Part shown: positions 27,145 through 37,800 of the stretch, piece after piece
Position numbering within the stretch: position 1 is the first letter of the stretch
Layout: each line of letters starts with the position of its first letter
Source of the DNA: Acidobacteriota bacterium
GTDB lineage: Bacteria > Acidobacteriota > Terriglobia > Terriglobales > Acidobacteriaceae
NCBI GenBank assembly: GCA_021780315.1
Contig: JAJXYY010000010.1
Location: forward strand, 1 to 64,000
DNA: 64,000 nucleotides
Reading direction: 5' to 3'
Translations under genes and position numbers: made by a program
Notes under the pieces: model-generated
What the model was told of the DNA's origin: nothing
Databases searched by the model: none
The model's input: the letters and a program-made list of their open reading frames with translations, nothing else

Positions 27145-27299
27145 CTTCTGTCTCTTTGCCTGAGAGAATTATCCCGTCGGCGGACACCGCAAAGGTGCCT
27201 CTCTCCAGAAGTCTGGTTCAGCGTGTCGCGGTCCTTTTGCCTGAGAGTTTCCGGGGCGGTTGCTCCTTCGGCGTCGATCCTTCCGATCTCTCCCGCGAC
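27145..27299 (-). ncRNA. Tandem glycine riboswitch upstream of gcvP
   Basis: On the minus strand the first aptamer (27299-27225) reads GTCGCGGGAGAGATCGG, then CGCCGAAGGAGCAA, ACTCTCAGGCAAAAGGACCG and a closing P1 strand. The second (about 27216-27145) reads CAGACTTCTGGAGAGAGGCA, GCCGACGGGATAA, CTCTCAGGCAAAGAGACAGA. The paired GGAGAGA / CTCTCAGGCAAA signatures are diagnostic of the gcvT-type glycine aptamer. A linker of roughly nine bases separates the two. Cooperative glycine binding normally turns on glycine cleavage genes. The leader from aptamer 2 to the gcvP start is about 265 bases, long enough to hold an expression platform that I could not resolve by eye. Confidence 0.95.
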
Positions 27300-27506
27300 A
27301 GCACAAACATTGCAGCCTATAGCTACACCAAACCCGGGCCGCAGCCACGTTGTCCAATGCAACTATCTCTACCTTCAATCTAGCGGTATTACCCGCCACA
27401 CGCAAATAACCCGCCAAAACCAGACAACCCCAAACCAGCAAATAGCCCCAGTCCCTCCCACTCCAGTACTCTGGTCACAAACCACCCGCACCGACGAGGA
27501 AAATCC
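27300..27506. promoter_or_regulatory. Divergent promoter region of gcvP leader and metallophosphoesterase
   Basis: These 207 bp separate the riboswitch from the plus-strand metallophosphoesterase. The minus-strand promoter for the riboswitch transcript should lie at about 27310-27380, an AT-richer stretch with TATAGCTAC and TTCAATCTAGCGG. On the plus side, GAGGAAAATCC provides a ribosome site just before ATG 27507. Confidence 0.45.
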
Positions 27507-29024
27507 ATGTCCATCCCCATCCCCGGTATCCGTCCTACCCTCCGTCTCTCCCTCCGGACCCTCTTCGCCGCTGCAACCCTGCTGCTCGCCGTCGCCGCAC
27601 CCGCGCAAGATAAAACCATCCCCGCTCTCTTCCTCAGCGACATCCACTTCGATCCCTTCCACGATCCCGCCAAAGCCCCCCAGCTCGCCGACGCCCCCGT
27701 CGCCGAATGGAACGCCATCCTCAGCGCTCCCGCCTCCCCCGATCAGCCCCAGGCCTTCGCTCGCCTCCAGCAGACCTGCGCGTCGCGCGGCGACGACACC
27801 CCCTACGCACTGCTCCAATCCAGCCTGCAGGCCATCCGCGCCAACGCCGCCGATGTCCGCTTCACCACCCTCAGCGGAGACCTCCTCGCCCACGCCTTCC
27901 ACTGCCGCTACACCGCCACCATCCCCAACTCCACGCCCGACGCCTACAACCACTTCCTTGCCAAAACCATCCGCTACCTCGTCACCCAGCTCCAATCCGC
28001 CCTCCCCGGCAAGCCTCTCTACCTCGCCCTCGGCAACAACGACACCAACTGCGGCGACTACCAACTCGATCCCGGCGGCTCCTTCCTTGCCCTCACCCGC
28101 GACAGCATCGCCGCCGCCCTCCCGCCCAGCCCCTCCCGCCGCCGCGCCCTCACCGACTTCACCGCCATGGGCAACTACAGCATCACCCTCCCACCACCTC
28201 TCCACCGCGCCCGCCTCATCGTCCTCGACGACATCTTCCTCTCCCGCCGCTACTCCAGTTGCGCCAGCCAGCCCAACCCCGCCGCTGCCACCCAGCAACT
28301 CAACTGGCTCCGTACCCAACTCGCCCAGGCCCGCAAACTCCACCAGAACGTCTGGGTCCTCGGCCACATCCCTCCCGGCGTAGACTTCTACGCCTCCTTC
28401 CGCAAGCTGCTCAACCTCTGCAACGGAGCCCAACCCGTCACCTTCCTCTCCTCCGACCAGCTCCCCGACACCCTCGTCGACAACGCCGATATCGTTCGTC
28501 TCGCCATCTTCGGCCACACCCACATGGACGAGCTACGCCTCTTCGCCCCCGAACCCGGCCAACCCCACTCCCCCCACGCCGGCCCCGTCCCCATCAAAAT
28601 GGTCGCCTCCATCTCCCCCGTCAACGGCAACCTTCCCACCTTCACCCTCGCCCACATCGACCCCGCCACCGCCACTCTCGTCAACTACCAGGTCATCTCC
28701 GCCTCCAATCTCACCGGTGTCGATGCCATCTGGTCTCCCCAATACACCTTCACCGAAGCCCACCACCAGCCCACCTTCTCTCCCGCGCCCCTCGCCGAAC
28801 TCCTCCATCTCTTCAGCGCCGATCCCGACGCCAAAACCGACTCCAGCCAGGCCTACATCCGCAACTACTTCCCCGGAGATCGCTCCGCCCTCATCAAGCC
28901 CCTCTGGCCCCAGTACACCTGCAGCCTCGCCCACTACACCGCCCAGGCCTTCACCGCCTGTGCCTGCGCACAACCGAAGCAGCCTGCCTCTCCACCTACC
29001 AGCTCAACCGCAGCAGGGAAGTAG
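27507..29024 (+). CDS. Secreted metallophosphoesterase (acid-sphingomyelinase-like)
   Basis: 505 residues with a signal peptide (LFAAATLLLAVAAPAQ). Calcineurin-like metal motifs are LFLSDIHFDPF, TTLSGDLLAHAF, LALGNNDTNCGDY, WVLGHIPPG and IFGHTHMDEL. The spacing and the long C-terminal region, with paired cysteines near YTCSLAHYTAQAFTACAC, resemble acid sphingomyelinase-like phosphodiesterases rather than plain phosphatases. It probably hydrolyses a phosphodiester or phosphomonoester outside the cytoplasm. The stop codon overlaps the convergent GH39 gene by 29 bp. The octamer GCAGGGAA lies in that overlap. Confidence 0.82.
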   Translation: MSIPIPGIRPTLRLSLRTLFAAATLLLAVAAPAQDKTIPALFLSDIHFDPFHDPAKAPQLADAPVAEWNAILSAPASPDQPQAFARLQQTCASRGDDTPYALLQSSLQAIRANAADVRFTTLSGDLLAHAFHCRYTATIPNSTPDAYNHFLAKTIRYLVTQLQSALPGKPLYLALGNNDTNCGDYQLDPGGSFLALTRDSIAAALPPSPSRRRALTDFTAMGNYSITLPPPLHRARLIVLDDIFLSRRYSSCASQPNPAAATQQLNWLRTQLAQARKLHQNVWVLGHIPPGVDFYASFRKLLNLCNGAQPVTFLSSDQLPDTLVDNADIVRLAIFGHTHMDELRLFAPEPGQPHSPHAGPVPIKMVASISPVNGNLPTFTLAHIDPATATLVNYQVISASNLTGVDAIWSPQYTFTEAHHQPTFSPAPLAELLHLFSADPDAKTDSSQAYIRNYFPGDRSALIKPLWPQYTCSLAHYTAQAFTACACAQPKQPASPPTSSTAAGK

Positions 29025-30666
29025 CCTGCCGAGGCAACTCCATCCCCACCTGAACCACCCCATCCTTCACCTCCAGCCACTCCGGCGAACCCAGCAGTTG
29101 CAACTGTCCCGCCGCCTTCAGCCGTGCATACTGCTCCGGCGTCGGACTCTGCGGCGAACCCATCGCCTTCCACGCCGTGTAGGCATTGCTATGCTCCGCA
29201 TCAATCCGGTAGTGCTCCAGCAGCACCCGCTGCACCCCCGCCGGTACTCCCCCAATCCTTACCTGCACTGCCGCGTCCGCTGCCGGAAGATCGTCATCAT
29301 GGTAGTTCCACACCATCACCGCAGCCTCCCGCGCCCCCTTCGTCGCCAGCGCATCCACATCCGCGTTCTCCCGCACCCCGGCCTTCAAAATCTCCCCGAT
29401 CCCCACCTGGCCCGTGCTTGTCGTCTTCACCCGGTCCCCGCTCATCAGCCCTGCCATTCGAAACACATTCATCACCGGCTTATCGATTCCATTTGTCGCC
29501 AGCGAACGAAACCCTTCAAAATAATCCTTGCCTTCAAACTCAAACGACCAGCTCAGCATCGAAATCAGGTTCACCTGGTGCCGGTCCTGCAGCTCGAACA
29601 GTCCCTTCATCGCCGCCGCCGTATACACCGGATACATCGTCCCATTCCGGTAGTTATTCGAAGGATTCACCTTCGACGAACACGCCGCGCACCCCTCTGG
29701 ATCAGCCTCGCTCAAAATAATCGGTAGGCCCTTGAACTTCGGATACTGCGCCACCAGTGCAAATCCCCGGTCCGCATCGATCATCTCCTTGTCCAGCCCC
29801 ATCTGCACATGCGTCCCCACCACCTTCGGTTGGCCCTTCACATGGAACGAGATAAAATCCAGCGGCACCGCCTTGCCTGTCGCCGCACTCCGTCCCGTAT
29901 CCACATGCTTCAAAAATCCATCCAGAAACACCGCTGCCTTATCCCATCCCGGCCCCGTACTCGCCGGGCCTCCAACAATCGCTCCCGGCAACGCCGCCCG
30001 CACGCCTGCCACCGCATAGTCGTATAGCTTGTAGTACTCCTCCGGCGTCCCATGCCAATACGGAATATTCGGCTCGTTCCACACCTCGAAGTACCACGTA
30101 CTGGTCTCCGCCTTCCCATATCGCTCCACCAGATGCTCCGTCACCCGCCGCACCAACTCTCCCCACACGGCATAATCCTTCGGCGGATTGTTTGACCCAC
30201 CTAGAATCGTGTTCCCCGGATAGTGCACCTGGTACGGCTCAGGATTCACCGCCAGATCCCGCGGCATAAATCCCAACTCCACCATCGGACGAACTCCCGC
30301 CGCCTTGTACGCATCAAAAATTCCGTCCAGCAGCTTGAAGTCGTACACCGGCTTACCCTGCGCATCCACCGTGTGCACATTTGTGGAGCTCCACTTCAGC
30401 TCCGCCACCCCATCACCCGACGTCAACAGATGATGTGCACGAATGTACACCGGCACCGGGCTAAGATCATGCAACTCGCCCAGCAACTGCCGCCCATACT
30501 TCATCGTCGTGTAGTTCGCCTCGTCATACCCGAACCAGCTGTAGATCGGCTTGTAACTCCCCACCGGCGTCTCCAGGTCTACATCGATCGCAACCGGCGT
30601 CTGCGCCAGCCCCTGCAACGTCACACCAACCAATACAGCCAATAGAGCTCCCCGCACCGTCGTCAT
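28996..30666 (-). CDS. Glycoside hydrolase family 39 (beta-xylosidase-like)
   Basis: About 556 residues from ATG 30666 (GTG at 30672 also possible). A signal peptide ends near LQGLAQT. The TIM-barrel has the acid/base glutamate in TWYFEVWNEPNIPYWHG and the likely nucleophile glutamate in LPIILSEADPEGCAA. VRPMVELGFMPRDLA and FISFHVKGQPK are also typical of GH39. Members cleave beta-xylosides, alpha-L-iduronides or related sugars. A small beta-sandwich follows in the C-terminal 150 residues. The protein is probably periplasmic and fits a plant-polysaccharide-degrading soil bacterium. Its 3' end overlaps the convergent metallophosphoesterase gene. Confidence 0.88.
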   Translation of the reverse strand: MTTVRGALLAVLVGVTLQGLAQTPVAIDVDLETPVGSYKPIYSWFGYDEANYTTMKYGRQLLGELHDLSPVPVYIRAHHLLTSGDGVAELKWSSTNVHTVDAQGKPVYDFKLLDGIFDAYKAAGVRPMVELGFMPRDLAVNPEPYQVHYPGNTILGGSNNPPKDYAVWGELVRRVTEHLVERYGKAETSTWYFEVWNEPNIPYWHGTPEEYYKLYDYAVAGVRAALPGAIVGGPASTGPGWDKAAVFLDGFLKHVDTGRSAATGKAVPLDFISFHVKGQPKVVGTHVQMGLDKEMIDADRGFALVAQYPKFKGLPIILSEADPEGCAACSSKVNPSNNYRNGTMYPVYTAAAMKGLFELQDRHQVNLISMLSWSFEFEGKDYFEGFRSLATNGIDKPVMNVFRMAGLMSGDRVKTTSTGQVGIGEILKAGVRENADVDALATKGAREAAVMVWNYHDDDLPAADAAVQVRIGGVPAGVQRVLLEHYRIDAEHSNAYTAWKAMGSPQSPTPEQYARLKAAGQLQLLGSPEWLEVKDGVVQVGMELPRQATSLLRLSW

Positions 30667-30856
30667 CTTCACTTGTCCATCACCCTAGTCGGTCGTTGCC
30701 GTACCTTCCATCTGTCTAACGCAGCGCCCTCAGCATACCGCCTCGCCACCTCTGCCCGCCGCCAACCCAAAATATAACCTCGGAAACAGTTAGACTAATC
30801 TCGCCTGCAGCGTATCGGACTTATCCGCGAGCGCCAGCAGCAGAAAGGTTCTCCCC

Positions 30857-31891
30857 GTGAAGGCTCTCGTAAAATCCCGCGCAGAACGCGGCCTCTGGCT
30901 GCAGGACGTCCCCGAACCAGAGATTGGCATCAACGACGTAAAAATCCGTGTTCTATACACCGGCATCTGCGGCACCGACCTCCACATCTACGAGTGGGAT
31001 TCCTGGGCCAGCACCACCATCCAGCAGGGTCTAACCATCGGCCACGAGTTCGTCGGCGAAGTCGTCGCCATCGGCTCCAATGTCGAAGATCTCGCCATCG
31101 GTCAGATCGTCAGCGGCGAAGGTCACGTCGTCTGTGGGCGCTGCCGCAACTGCCTCGCCGGACGCCGCCACCTCTGCGCCCACACCATGGGCGTCGGCGT
31201 CAATCGCAACGGCGCCTTCGCCGAGTTCATCGTCCTGCCCATGTCCAACATCTGGCAGCACTCCCCCGGCATCTCTCTCGAAATCGCCTCCATCTTCGAT
31301 CCCCTTGGCAACGCCGTCCACACCGCCCTCGCCTTCCCCGTCCTCGGTGAAGACGTCCTCGTCACCGGTGCCGGCCCCATCGGCATCATGGCCGCAGCCG
31401 TCGCCCGCCACGCCGGTGCCCGACACGTCGTCATCTCCGATCCCAACGAGTACCGCCGCGCCCTCGCAGAAAAGGTAGGGGTCACCCGCGCCGTCGATCC
31501 CCGCGCCACCTCCCTCAAAGACCTCCAGCAGCAACTCCGCATGCAGGAAGGCTTCGACGTAGGCCTCGAAATGTCCGGAAATCCCAACGCCTTCCGCGAC
31601 ATGCTCGCCAATATGAGCCACGGCGGCAAAATCGCCATGCTCGGCATCCCCTCAGAAGACATCTCCATCAACTGGAACCAGGTCGTCTTCAACCAACTCA
31701 CCATCCGCGGAATCTACGGCCGCGAAATGTACGAGACCTGGTACATGATGACCGTCATGCTCGAAACCGGCCTCGACATCTCCGGCGTCATTACCCACCG
31801 CATGAACTGGCGAGACTACGAGCAGGGATTCGCCGCCATGCGCTCCGGCAACTCCGGCAAAGTCATCCTCGACTGGCGCGACATCGGCTAA
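30857..31891 (+). CDS. tdh: Zinc-dependent L-threonine 3-dehydrogenase
   Basis: 344 residues from a GTG start. Catalytic zinc ligands are in [12 protein letters not shown] and [11 protein letters not shown]. The structural zinc lobe is [15 protein letters not shown]. The Rossmann fold has [39 protein letters not shown] and [20 protein letters not shown] fit threonine dehydrogenase better than other medium-chain alcohol dehydrogenases. It oxidises threonine to 2-amino-3-ketobutyrate, which Kbl would split to glycine and acetyl-CoA. kbl is not here, but gcvP, 4 kb away, would use the glycine. The gene is divergent from the GH39 gene. Confidence 0.92.
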   Translation: MKALVKSRAERGLWLQDVPEPEIGINDVKIRVLYTGICGTDLHIYEWDSWASTTIQQGLTIGHEFVGEVVAIGSNVEDLAIGQIVSGEGHVVCGRCRNCLAGRRHLCAHTMGVGVNRNGAFAEFIVLPMSNIWQHSPGISLEIASIFDPLGNAVHTALAFPVLGEDVLVTGAGPIGIMAAAVARHAGARHVVISDPNEYRRALAEKVGVTRAVDPRATSLKDLQQQLRMQEGFDVGLEMSGNPNAFRDMLANMSHGGKIAMLGIPSEDISINWNQVVFNQLTIRGIYGREMYETWYMMTVMLETGLDISGVITHRMNWRDYEQGFAAMRSGNSGKVILDWRDIG

Positions 31892-32049
31892 CCACGCCAA
31901 TCCCTCCACAGGGCGGTGCAGCCACTCATGCACCGTCCGCCCCGCCTCACCCAAATCATTTAGAAATCCTATCCACATCTACAGCGCATCTTAAGGTTCA
32001 CAAGCTACCATTAGCTTCCAAGTAACCCAGATTGCGTCACGGGATATAC

Positions 32050-33549
32050 ATGCATCCAATCAGCATCCGTCACCTCAACACCCAAGTCACGCTGCCGTCC
32101 TCGCTCTTCCGGCCCCTCCGCACCACCCTCCGCACCTCCTGCGCGTTGTTCCTGGCCCTCGCTGCTGCCGCCATCGCCGCCCCGTCCCTTGCCGCTTCGG
32201 TGCCCGCTCAGCAGCCCGACGCTCCGTCCGTCGTGGTGGCCCAGTCTACCGCTCAGTCAACCGTCCCATCTTCCACCCAGCCAACCTCCCAGCCTTTGGC
32301 CATCTCCCTCGACGAAGCTATCGCCCGCGCCCGTGCCAACGAGCCCACCTTCGCCGCAGCCTACGCTGCCAGCCGTGTCGCCGGTATCGACCGCTCCATC
32401 GCCCGCGCAGCCCTCCTGCCCACCGCCATCTATCACAACCAGTATCTCTACACCCAGCCCTCCCAGCTCGCTGGCATCGTCTCCACCACCAACCCCGCCG
32501 TCGTCACCACCACCCCCCGCTTCATCGCCAACAACTCCGTCCACGAATACACCAGCCAGGCCGTCGTCAATGAGACCATCGGCTTCCAGCAAATCACCGC
32601 CGTCGCTCGTGCCGATGCCTTCGCCGCCCTCGCCTCCGCTGAGCTGGAACTCGCCCGCCGCGGCCTCGTCGCCACCGTCGTCAGCCTCTACTACGGCTCC
32701 CTCGCCGCTGACCACAAGCTCACCGTAGCCCAACGCGCTGCCGCCGAAGCGGCCTCCTTCACCACCCTCACCCAGCAGCGTGAGACCGCCCGCGAAAGCG
32801 CCCACGCCGACGTAGTCAAAGCCCAGCTCCAGCAGCAGCAGCGAGAGCGCGATCTCGCCGACGCCACTCTCCAGGTCCAGAAGTCCCACCTCGAACTCGG
32901 CGTCCTCCTCTTCCCGGACCCGCGCTCGCCCTTCACCCTCTCCGTCCCCACCATCCCCCCGCCGCTCGCCACCCGCGACGAGGTCGAACTCGCTGCCGCC
33001 AAGCTCAACCCCGAGCTCCAGAGCGCCACCTCCGCCCTCCGCGTCAGCAACCTCGACGTCACCTCCGCCAAGCAGGCCTACCTCCCCGACCTCGGCCTCA
33101 ACTTCGCCTACGGTATTGACGCCGCACAGTTCGCCGTCAACAGTCCCGACGGCTACCGCAACCTCGGCTACTCCGCCGCTGCCACCCTCGACATCCCCAT
33201 CTGGGACTGGTTCACCACCCAGCACAAGATCCGTCAGGCACAGATCATCCGCGACTCCGCACGCGTCAACCTCTCCGCCACCCAGCGCCGCCTCATCGCC
33301 CAGCTCGACGAGTACTACGCCGAGGCCGCCGCCTCCCGCGACCAGCTCCAATCCCTCGACCTCAGCGTACAGACCGCGCAGGAAAGCCTCCACCTCACCC
33401 GCCTCCGCTACACCGCCGGTGAGGCCACCGTCCTCGAAGTCGTCGACGCCCAGAACTCCCTGACCCTCGCGGAAATTGCCCGCGAAGACGGTGCCATCCG
33501 TTACCAGACTGCTTTGGCCAACCTCCAGATACTCACAGGAACGATCTAA
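32050..33549 (+). CDS. TolC-family outer-membrane efflux channel
   Basis: 499 residues from ATG 32050 (a TTG at 32032 is in frame but less likely). A signal region (CALFLALAAAAIAAPSLAAS) is followed by two outer-membrane efflux repeats rich in helices: LDEAIARARANEPTFAAAYA, SAELELARRGLVATVVSLYY and LTRLRYTAGEATVLEVVDAQ. The last of these is the hallmark end of TolC/NodT proteins. It forms the trimeric exit duct for a tripartite pump. The adaptor gene begins three bases after its stop and the RND pump follows, so all three form one operon. Confidence 0.93.
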   Translation: MHPISIRHLNTQVTLPSSLFRPLRTTLRTSCALFLALAAAAIAAPSLAASVPAQQPDAPSVVVAQSTAQSTVPSSTQPTSQPLAISLDEAIARARANEPTFAAAYAASRVAGIDRSIARAALLPTAIYHNQYLYTQPSQLAGIVSTTNPAVVTTTPRFIANNSVHEYTSQAVVNETIGFQQITAVARADAFAALASAELELARRGLVATVVSLYYGSLAADHKLTVAQRAAAEAASFTTLTQQRETARESAHADVVKAQLQQQQRERDLADATLQVQKSHLELGVLLFPDPRSPFTLSVPTIPPPLATRDEVELAAAKLNPELQSATSALRVSNLDVTSAKQAYLPDLGLNFAYGIDAAQFAVNSPDGYRNLGYSAAATLDIPIWDWFTTQHKIRQAQIIRDSARVNLSATQRRLIAQLDEYYAEAAASRDQLQSLDLSVQTAQESLHLTRLRYTAGEATVLEVVDAQNSLTLAEIAREDGAIRYQTALANLQILTGTI

Positions 33550-33552
33550 CCC

Positions 33553-34875
33553 ATGACCGCTACCCTCATCGCTGCTCGATCGCCCCGTCCTCTCCTGCTG
33601 CTCCTCTGTGCCGCCGTTCTCGCCACCGGCTGCGAAAAAAAGGAAGCTACTCCCACCCCCGAGGTCTACGTCCAGGCAGCCCACCCGCAGCAGGGAAGCA
33701 TCTCCGAGCAGATCGCCGCCGACGCCATCCTCACCCCGCTCGCCCAGGCCGCCATCTCGCCCAAGGTCACCGCACCGGTCAAAAAATTCTTCGTCCAGCG
33801 CGGAGCCCACGTCAAGGCAGGACAACTCCTCGCCACCCTGGAGAACTCGGACCTCGCCGCCGCCGCCCTTGACAACAAAGGTTCCTACACCGCAGCCCAG
33901 GCCACCTACGAGACCGCCACCCGCTCCACCGTCCCCGAGGACTTCACCAAATCCCAGCTCGACCTCGCCCAGGCCAAAGCCAATCTCGACCTCAACCAGA
34001 GCATCGTCAACGCCCGCACTCAGCTCTTTGCCCAGGGAGCCATCCCCGGCCGCGACCTCGACACTGCCAAGGCCACCCTCCTCCAGGCCCAGTCCGCCTA
34101 CGACATCGCCAAACTCCACTTCGACGCCGTTCAGAAGTTCAGCAACAAGGCCGCCATCACCAACGCTCAGGGCCAGCTTGCCTCCGCCCAGGGCAAGTAC
34201 CTCGGCGCAGAAGCCCAGCTCAGCTACACCGAAATCCGCAGCCCCATCAACGGAGTCGTCACCGACCGCCCCCTCTTTGCAGGCGAAACCGCCGCCGCCG
34301 GGACCCCCCTCCTCACCGTCATGGACACCTCCGCCCTCATCGCCAAGCTCCACATCGCCCAAAGTCAGGCACAGCAACTCGCCGTCGGAGCCCCCGCTAC
34401 CATCACCGTCCCCGGCATGGCCGAGCCCGTTCCCGCCAAAGTCTCCCTCGTCAGCCCCGCTCTCGACCCCGGCAGCACCACCGTCGAGGTTTGGCTCCGC
34501 GTAGAAAACGCCAAAGGCACCCTCAAACCCGGAACCCCGGTCCACGCCTCCATCACCGGACGGACCGTCAACAACGCCCTCATCGTTCCTGCCGACGCCA
34601 TCCAGGCCGCACCCGACGCCTCCCACTTCGTCATGCTCATGGCCGCCGACAACACCGCCCACAAACACCCCGTAACCCTCGGCGTCGTCACCCCGGACTC
34701 CGCCCAGATCCTCACCGGCGTCGGCCCCAACGATATGGTCATCTCCACCGGCGGCTACGGCCTCGACGACAACACCAAGGTCAAAATCGGCACCCCTCCT
34801 GCCGATGGCAAAGACTCCGATGACGCCAAGCCTGCAGCCGGCAAGTCCGCCGCAAAAGACGGAGACGATAAATGA
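33553..34875 (+). CDS. RND efflux periplasmic adaptor (membrane fusion lipoprotein)
   Basis: 440 residues. A hydrophobic N-terminus ends in the lipobox LATGC, so the protein is probably lipid-anchored. A barrel-sandwich half (APVKKFFVQRGAHVKAGQLL), an alpha-hairpin of about 100 residues, the second half-barrel (LSYTEIRSPINGVVTDRPLF) and a beta-barrel domain follow. The C-terminus is low-complexity and charged. The adaptor links the RND pump to the TolC duct. It lies three bases after the TolC gene, and its last four bases (ATGA) overlap the pump start. Confidence 0.93.
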   Translation: MTATLIAARSPRPLLLLLCAAVLATGCEKKEATPTPEVYVQAAHPQQGSISEQIAADAILTPLAQAAISPKVTAPVKKFFVQRGAHVKAGQLLATLENSDLAAAALDNKGSYTAAQATYETATRSTVPEDFTKSQLDLAQAKANLDLNQSIVNARTQLFAQGAIPGRDLDTAKATLLQAQSAYDIAKLHFDAVQKFSNKAAITNAQGQLASAQGKYLGAEAQLSYTEIRSPINGVVTDRPLFAGETAAAGTPLLTVMDTSALIAKLHIAQSQAQQLAVGAPATITVPGMAEPVPAKVSLVSPALDPGSTTVEVWLRVENAKGTLKPGTPVHASITGRTVNNALIVPADAIQAAPDASHFVMLMAADNTAHKHPVTLGVVTPDSAQILTGVGPNDMVISTGGYGLDDNTKVKIGTPPADGKDSDDAKPAAGKSAAKDGDDK

Positions 34876-37800
34876 GCACCGCCTCCACTCCCGGCCCACA
34901 CTCCCAGTCGGATCTCCAGTCCAGCTTCTGGCTCTCCCGCGCCTCCAAAACCATCTTCTTCTTCCTCATCGTCCTCACCCTCGCCGGTGTCTACGGTGCC
35001 TTCCAGGTACCCATCTCCGTCTTCCCGGAGACCAACTTCCCCCGCGTCGTCATCGGCGTCGACAACGGTGTCATGCCCGTCGAGCAGATGCAGGTCACCA
35101 TCACCAAGCCCATCGAGGACGCCGTCAACAGCGTCCCCGGACTCCTCACCGTCCGCAGCACCACCTCCCGAGGCTCTGCCGAAGTCAGTCTCTTCTTCGA
35201 CTGGAACGTCGACATGTACCGCACCCTCCAGCTCGCCGACGCCGCCCTCTCCAAGGTCTCCCAAACTCTCCCTGCCACTGCCCACATCACCACCAATCGG
35301 CTCACCTTCGCCACCTTCCCCATCCTCGGCTACGCCCTCTCCGCAGACGACCGCGGCCCCGCCACCGTCTCCCCCACCCGCCTCTGGGAGATCGCCACCT
35401 ACGACCTCAAGCCACCCCTAAACCGCGTCAACGGCGTCAGCACCGTCCTCGTCCAAGGTGGGCAGGTCCCCGAATACCACATCATCCCCAATCTCGCCCG
35501 CCTCCAGTCCTCCGGAGTCACGCTCACCGACCTCGTCAACGCCGTCCAGGCCTCCAACATCATCGACTCCCCCGGCCTCTACGAAGCCAACCACGAGCTC
35601 ATCCTTGGCCTCATCGGTGCCCAGGCCCACGACACCAGCCAACTCGCCAATCTCGTCGTCAAGACCACCCCCGGTGGTGCTCCCGTCCGCGTCGCCGACG
35701 TCGCCTCCGTCCAGCCCGCCACCCTCCCCGTCTACACCCGCGTCACCGCCGACGGCAAGCCCTCCGTCCTGCTCAACATCTCCCGCCAGCCCGCCTCCAA
35801 CACCGTTCAGGTCGCCGACGCCGTTGCCATCAAGGTCGCCGAACTTCAGGCCAAACTCCCGCCCGGCGTCCGCCTCGTACCCTTCTACGATCAGTCCCAG
35901 CTCGTCCGCGAATCCATCGCCAGCGTCCGCGATGCCATCCTCATCGGCCTCGTCCTCGCCTGCATCATCCTCTTCCTCTTCCTCCGCGACTGGACCTCCT
36001 CCGTCATCGCCGGCCTCGTCATTCCTGTAACCGTATCCGTTACAATCCTCTTTCTCTGGATCATCGGCCAGTCCTTCAACCTCATGACCCTCGGCGGGCT
36101 CGCCGCCGCCATCGGTCTCGTCATCGACGATGCCATCGTCGTCGTTGAAAACATCGTCGTCCATCGCGACGCAGGACAATCACGCACCGAGGCCATACGC
36201 AGCGCGCTCAGCGAAATCACCACCCCGCTCGTCTTCTCCACCCTCACCCCCGTCGTCGTCTTCCTCCCCCTCATCTCCGTCACCGGAGTCACCGGCAGCT
36301 TCTTCCGCGCCCTCGCCATCACCATGACGGCCGCGCTCCTCACCTCGCTCGCCCTCGCCCTCACCTTCACTCCGGCCCTTAGCCTCTTCCTGCTCAGTCA
36401 CGCCCCCGCAAAAAAATCCTCCCCCGACCAAGACCTGTCCGCAAGCCCTTCCGAGCACCCCGCCGAGCACGCTGCCGGACACGAAGACGGCCCGATCATG
36501 CGGCGCATCCTCCACGTGCACGCACGCGTCCTCAACTTCGCGCTCGCCAGGCCGATCGCCCTCGCCGCCGCCTGCCTCCTGCTCGTCGTCGCCGGCTACT
36601 TCAGCTACAACGCCCTCGGCTCCGACCTCCTCCCCGCCATGGACGAAGGCGCTTTCGTCCTCGATTACCTCACCCCCGCCGGCACCTCCCTCACCGAGAC
36701 CAACCGCATCCTTGAGCACGTCGAGCAGATTCTCCACAACACCCCCGAAGTCGAAATCACCTCCCGCCGCACCGGCCTCCAGATGGGCCTCGCCGCCGTC
36801 ACCGAGGCCAATTCCGGAGACTTCACCGTCCGCCTCAAATCCAAACGCTCCCGCTCCATCGAAGACATCATGGCCGACATCCGCGCCCAGATCAAACGCA
36901 CCGAGCCTGCCCTCGACATCGAGTTCACCCAGGTTCTTCAGGACATGATCGGCGACCTATCCAACTCACCCGAGCCCATCCAGGTCAAGCTCTTCGCCAA
37001 CGACCAGGCTCTCCTCAACGACCTCGGCCCCAAGGTCCAGGCCGCCATCAGCAAAATCCCCGGCGTCGTCGATACCCAGAACGGCGTTGACAACACCATC
37101 AGCGGTCCCGCCACCAGCTTCCAGATCGATCCCGTCGTCGCCGCCCGCCTCGGCTTCACCCCCACCGAAGTGGCCGAAGACGCCACCGCCATCCTCGACG
37201 GTCTCCCCACCAACGATCCCATGATCGTCAACGGCCGCCCCTACACCATCCGCGTCCGCCTCCCCGAAGACAACCGAGCCTCCCTCGATGCCATAGAGAA
37301 CACAGTCTTCAACTCCAGCACCGGACACACCGCAACTCTCGCCTCCCTCGCCCAAGTCACCCAACTGCCACCGCAAAACGAAATCCGCAAAGAGAACCTA
37401 CAACAACTCATCGTCGCCAGCGGGCGTCTGGAAGGCTCTGACCTCGGCACCGCCATGGCCCAGGTCCGCTCCACCGTCGATGGACTACACCTGCCCTCCA
37501 CCGTCCGCGTCGAATACGGCGGTACCTACCAGGAGCAGCAGAAATCCTTCCACGATCTCGCCCGTGTCCTCATCCTCGCCCTGGCCCTGGTCTTCGGCGT
37601 CCTCCTCGCCGAGTTCCGCAACTTCTCCGCTCCCATCGCCATCCTCACCAGCTCCATCCTCTCCATTACCGGCGTCGTTCTGGCCCTGCTCATCACCCAG
37701 ACCGACTTCAACGTCGCCAGCTTCATGGGCCTCATCATGGTCATCGGCATCGTCGCCAAAAACGGCATCCTCCTCCTCGACGCCGACGAGAAATTCCGTC

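Noticed and set aside
23978-27163. Open frame of about 1060 codons on the plus strand opposite gcvP
   Set aside because: It is an Arg/His/Pro-rich antisense shadow caused by GC-rich codons of gcvP. It crosses the riboswitch side, has no domains, and gcvP is unmistakable on the other strand.
27707-29053. 448-codon plus-strand frame within the metallophosphoesterase gene
   Set aside because: Shifted reading frame of the same strand, composed of Arg/Pro/His repeats, without any metallophosphoesterase motif.
12804-33698. GCAGGGAAG copies as ends of a longer transposable element
   Set aside because: Sequences flanking the copies (for example 12804, 24126, 26425, 29013 and 33690) differ beyond a few bases, so only the short word is shared.
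32257-34899. Open frame of 880 codons on the minus strand opposite the TolC and adaptor genes
   Set aside because: Gly/Asp/Glu/Val-rich shadow with no motif, fully covered by the two recognised plus-strand efflux genes.
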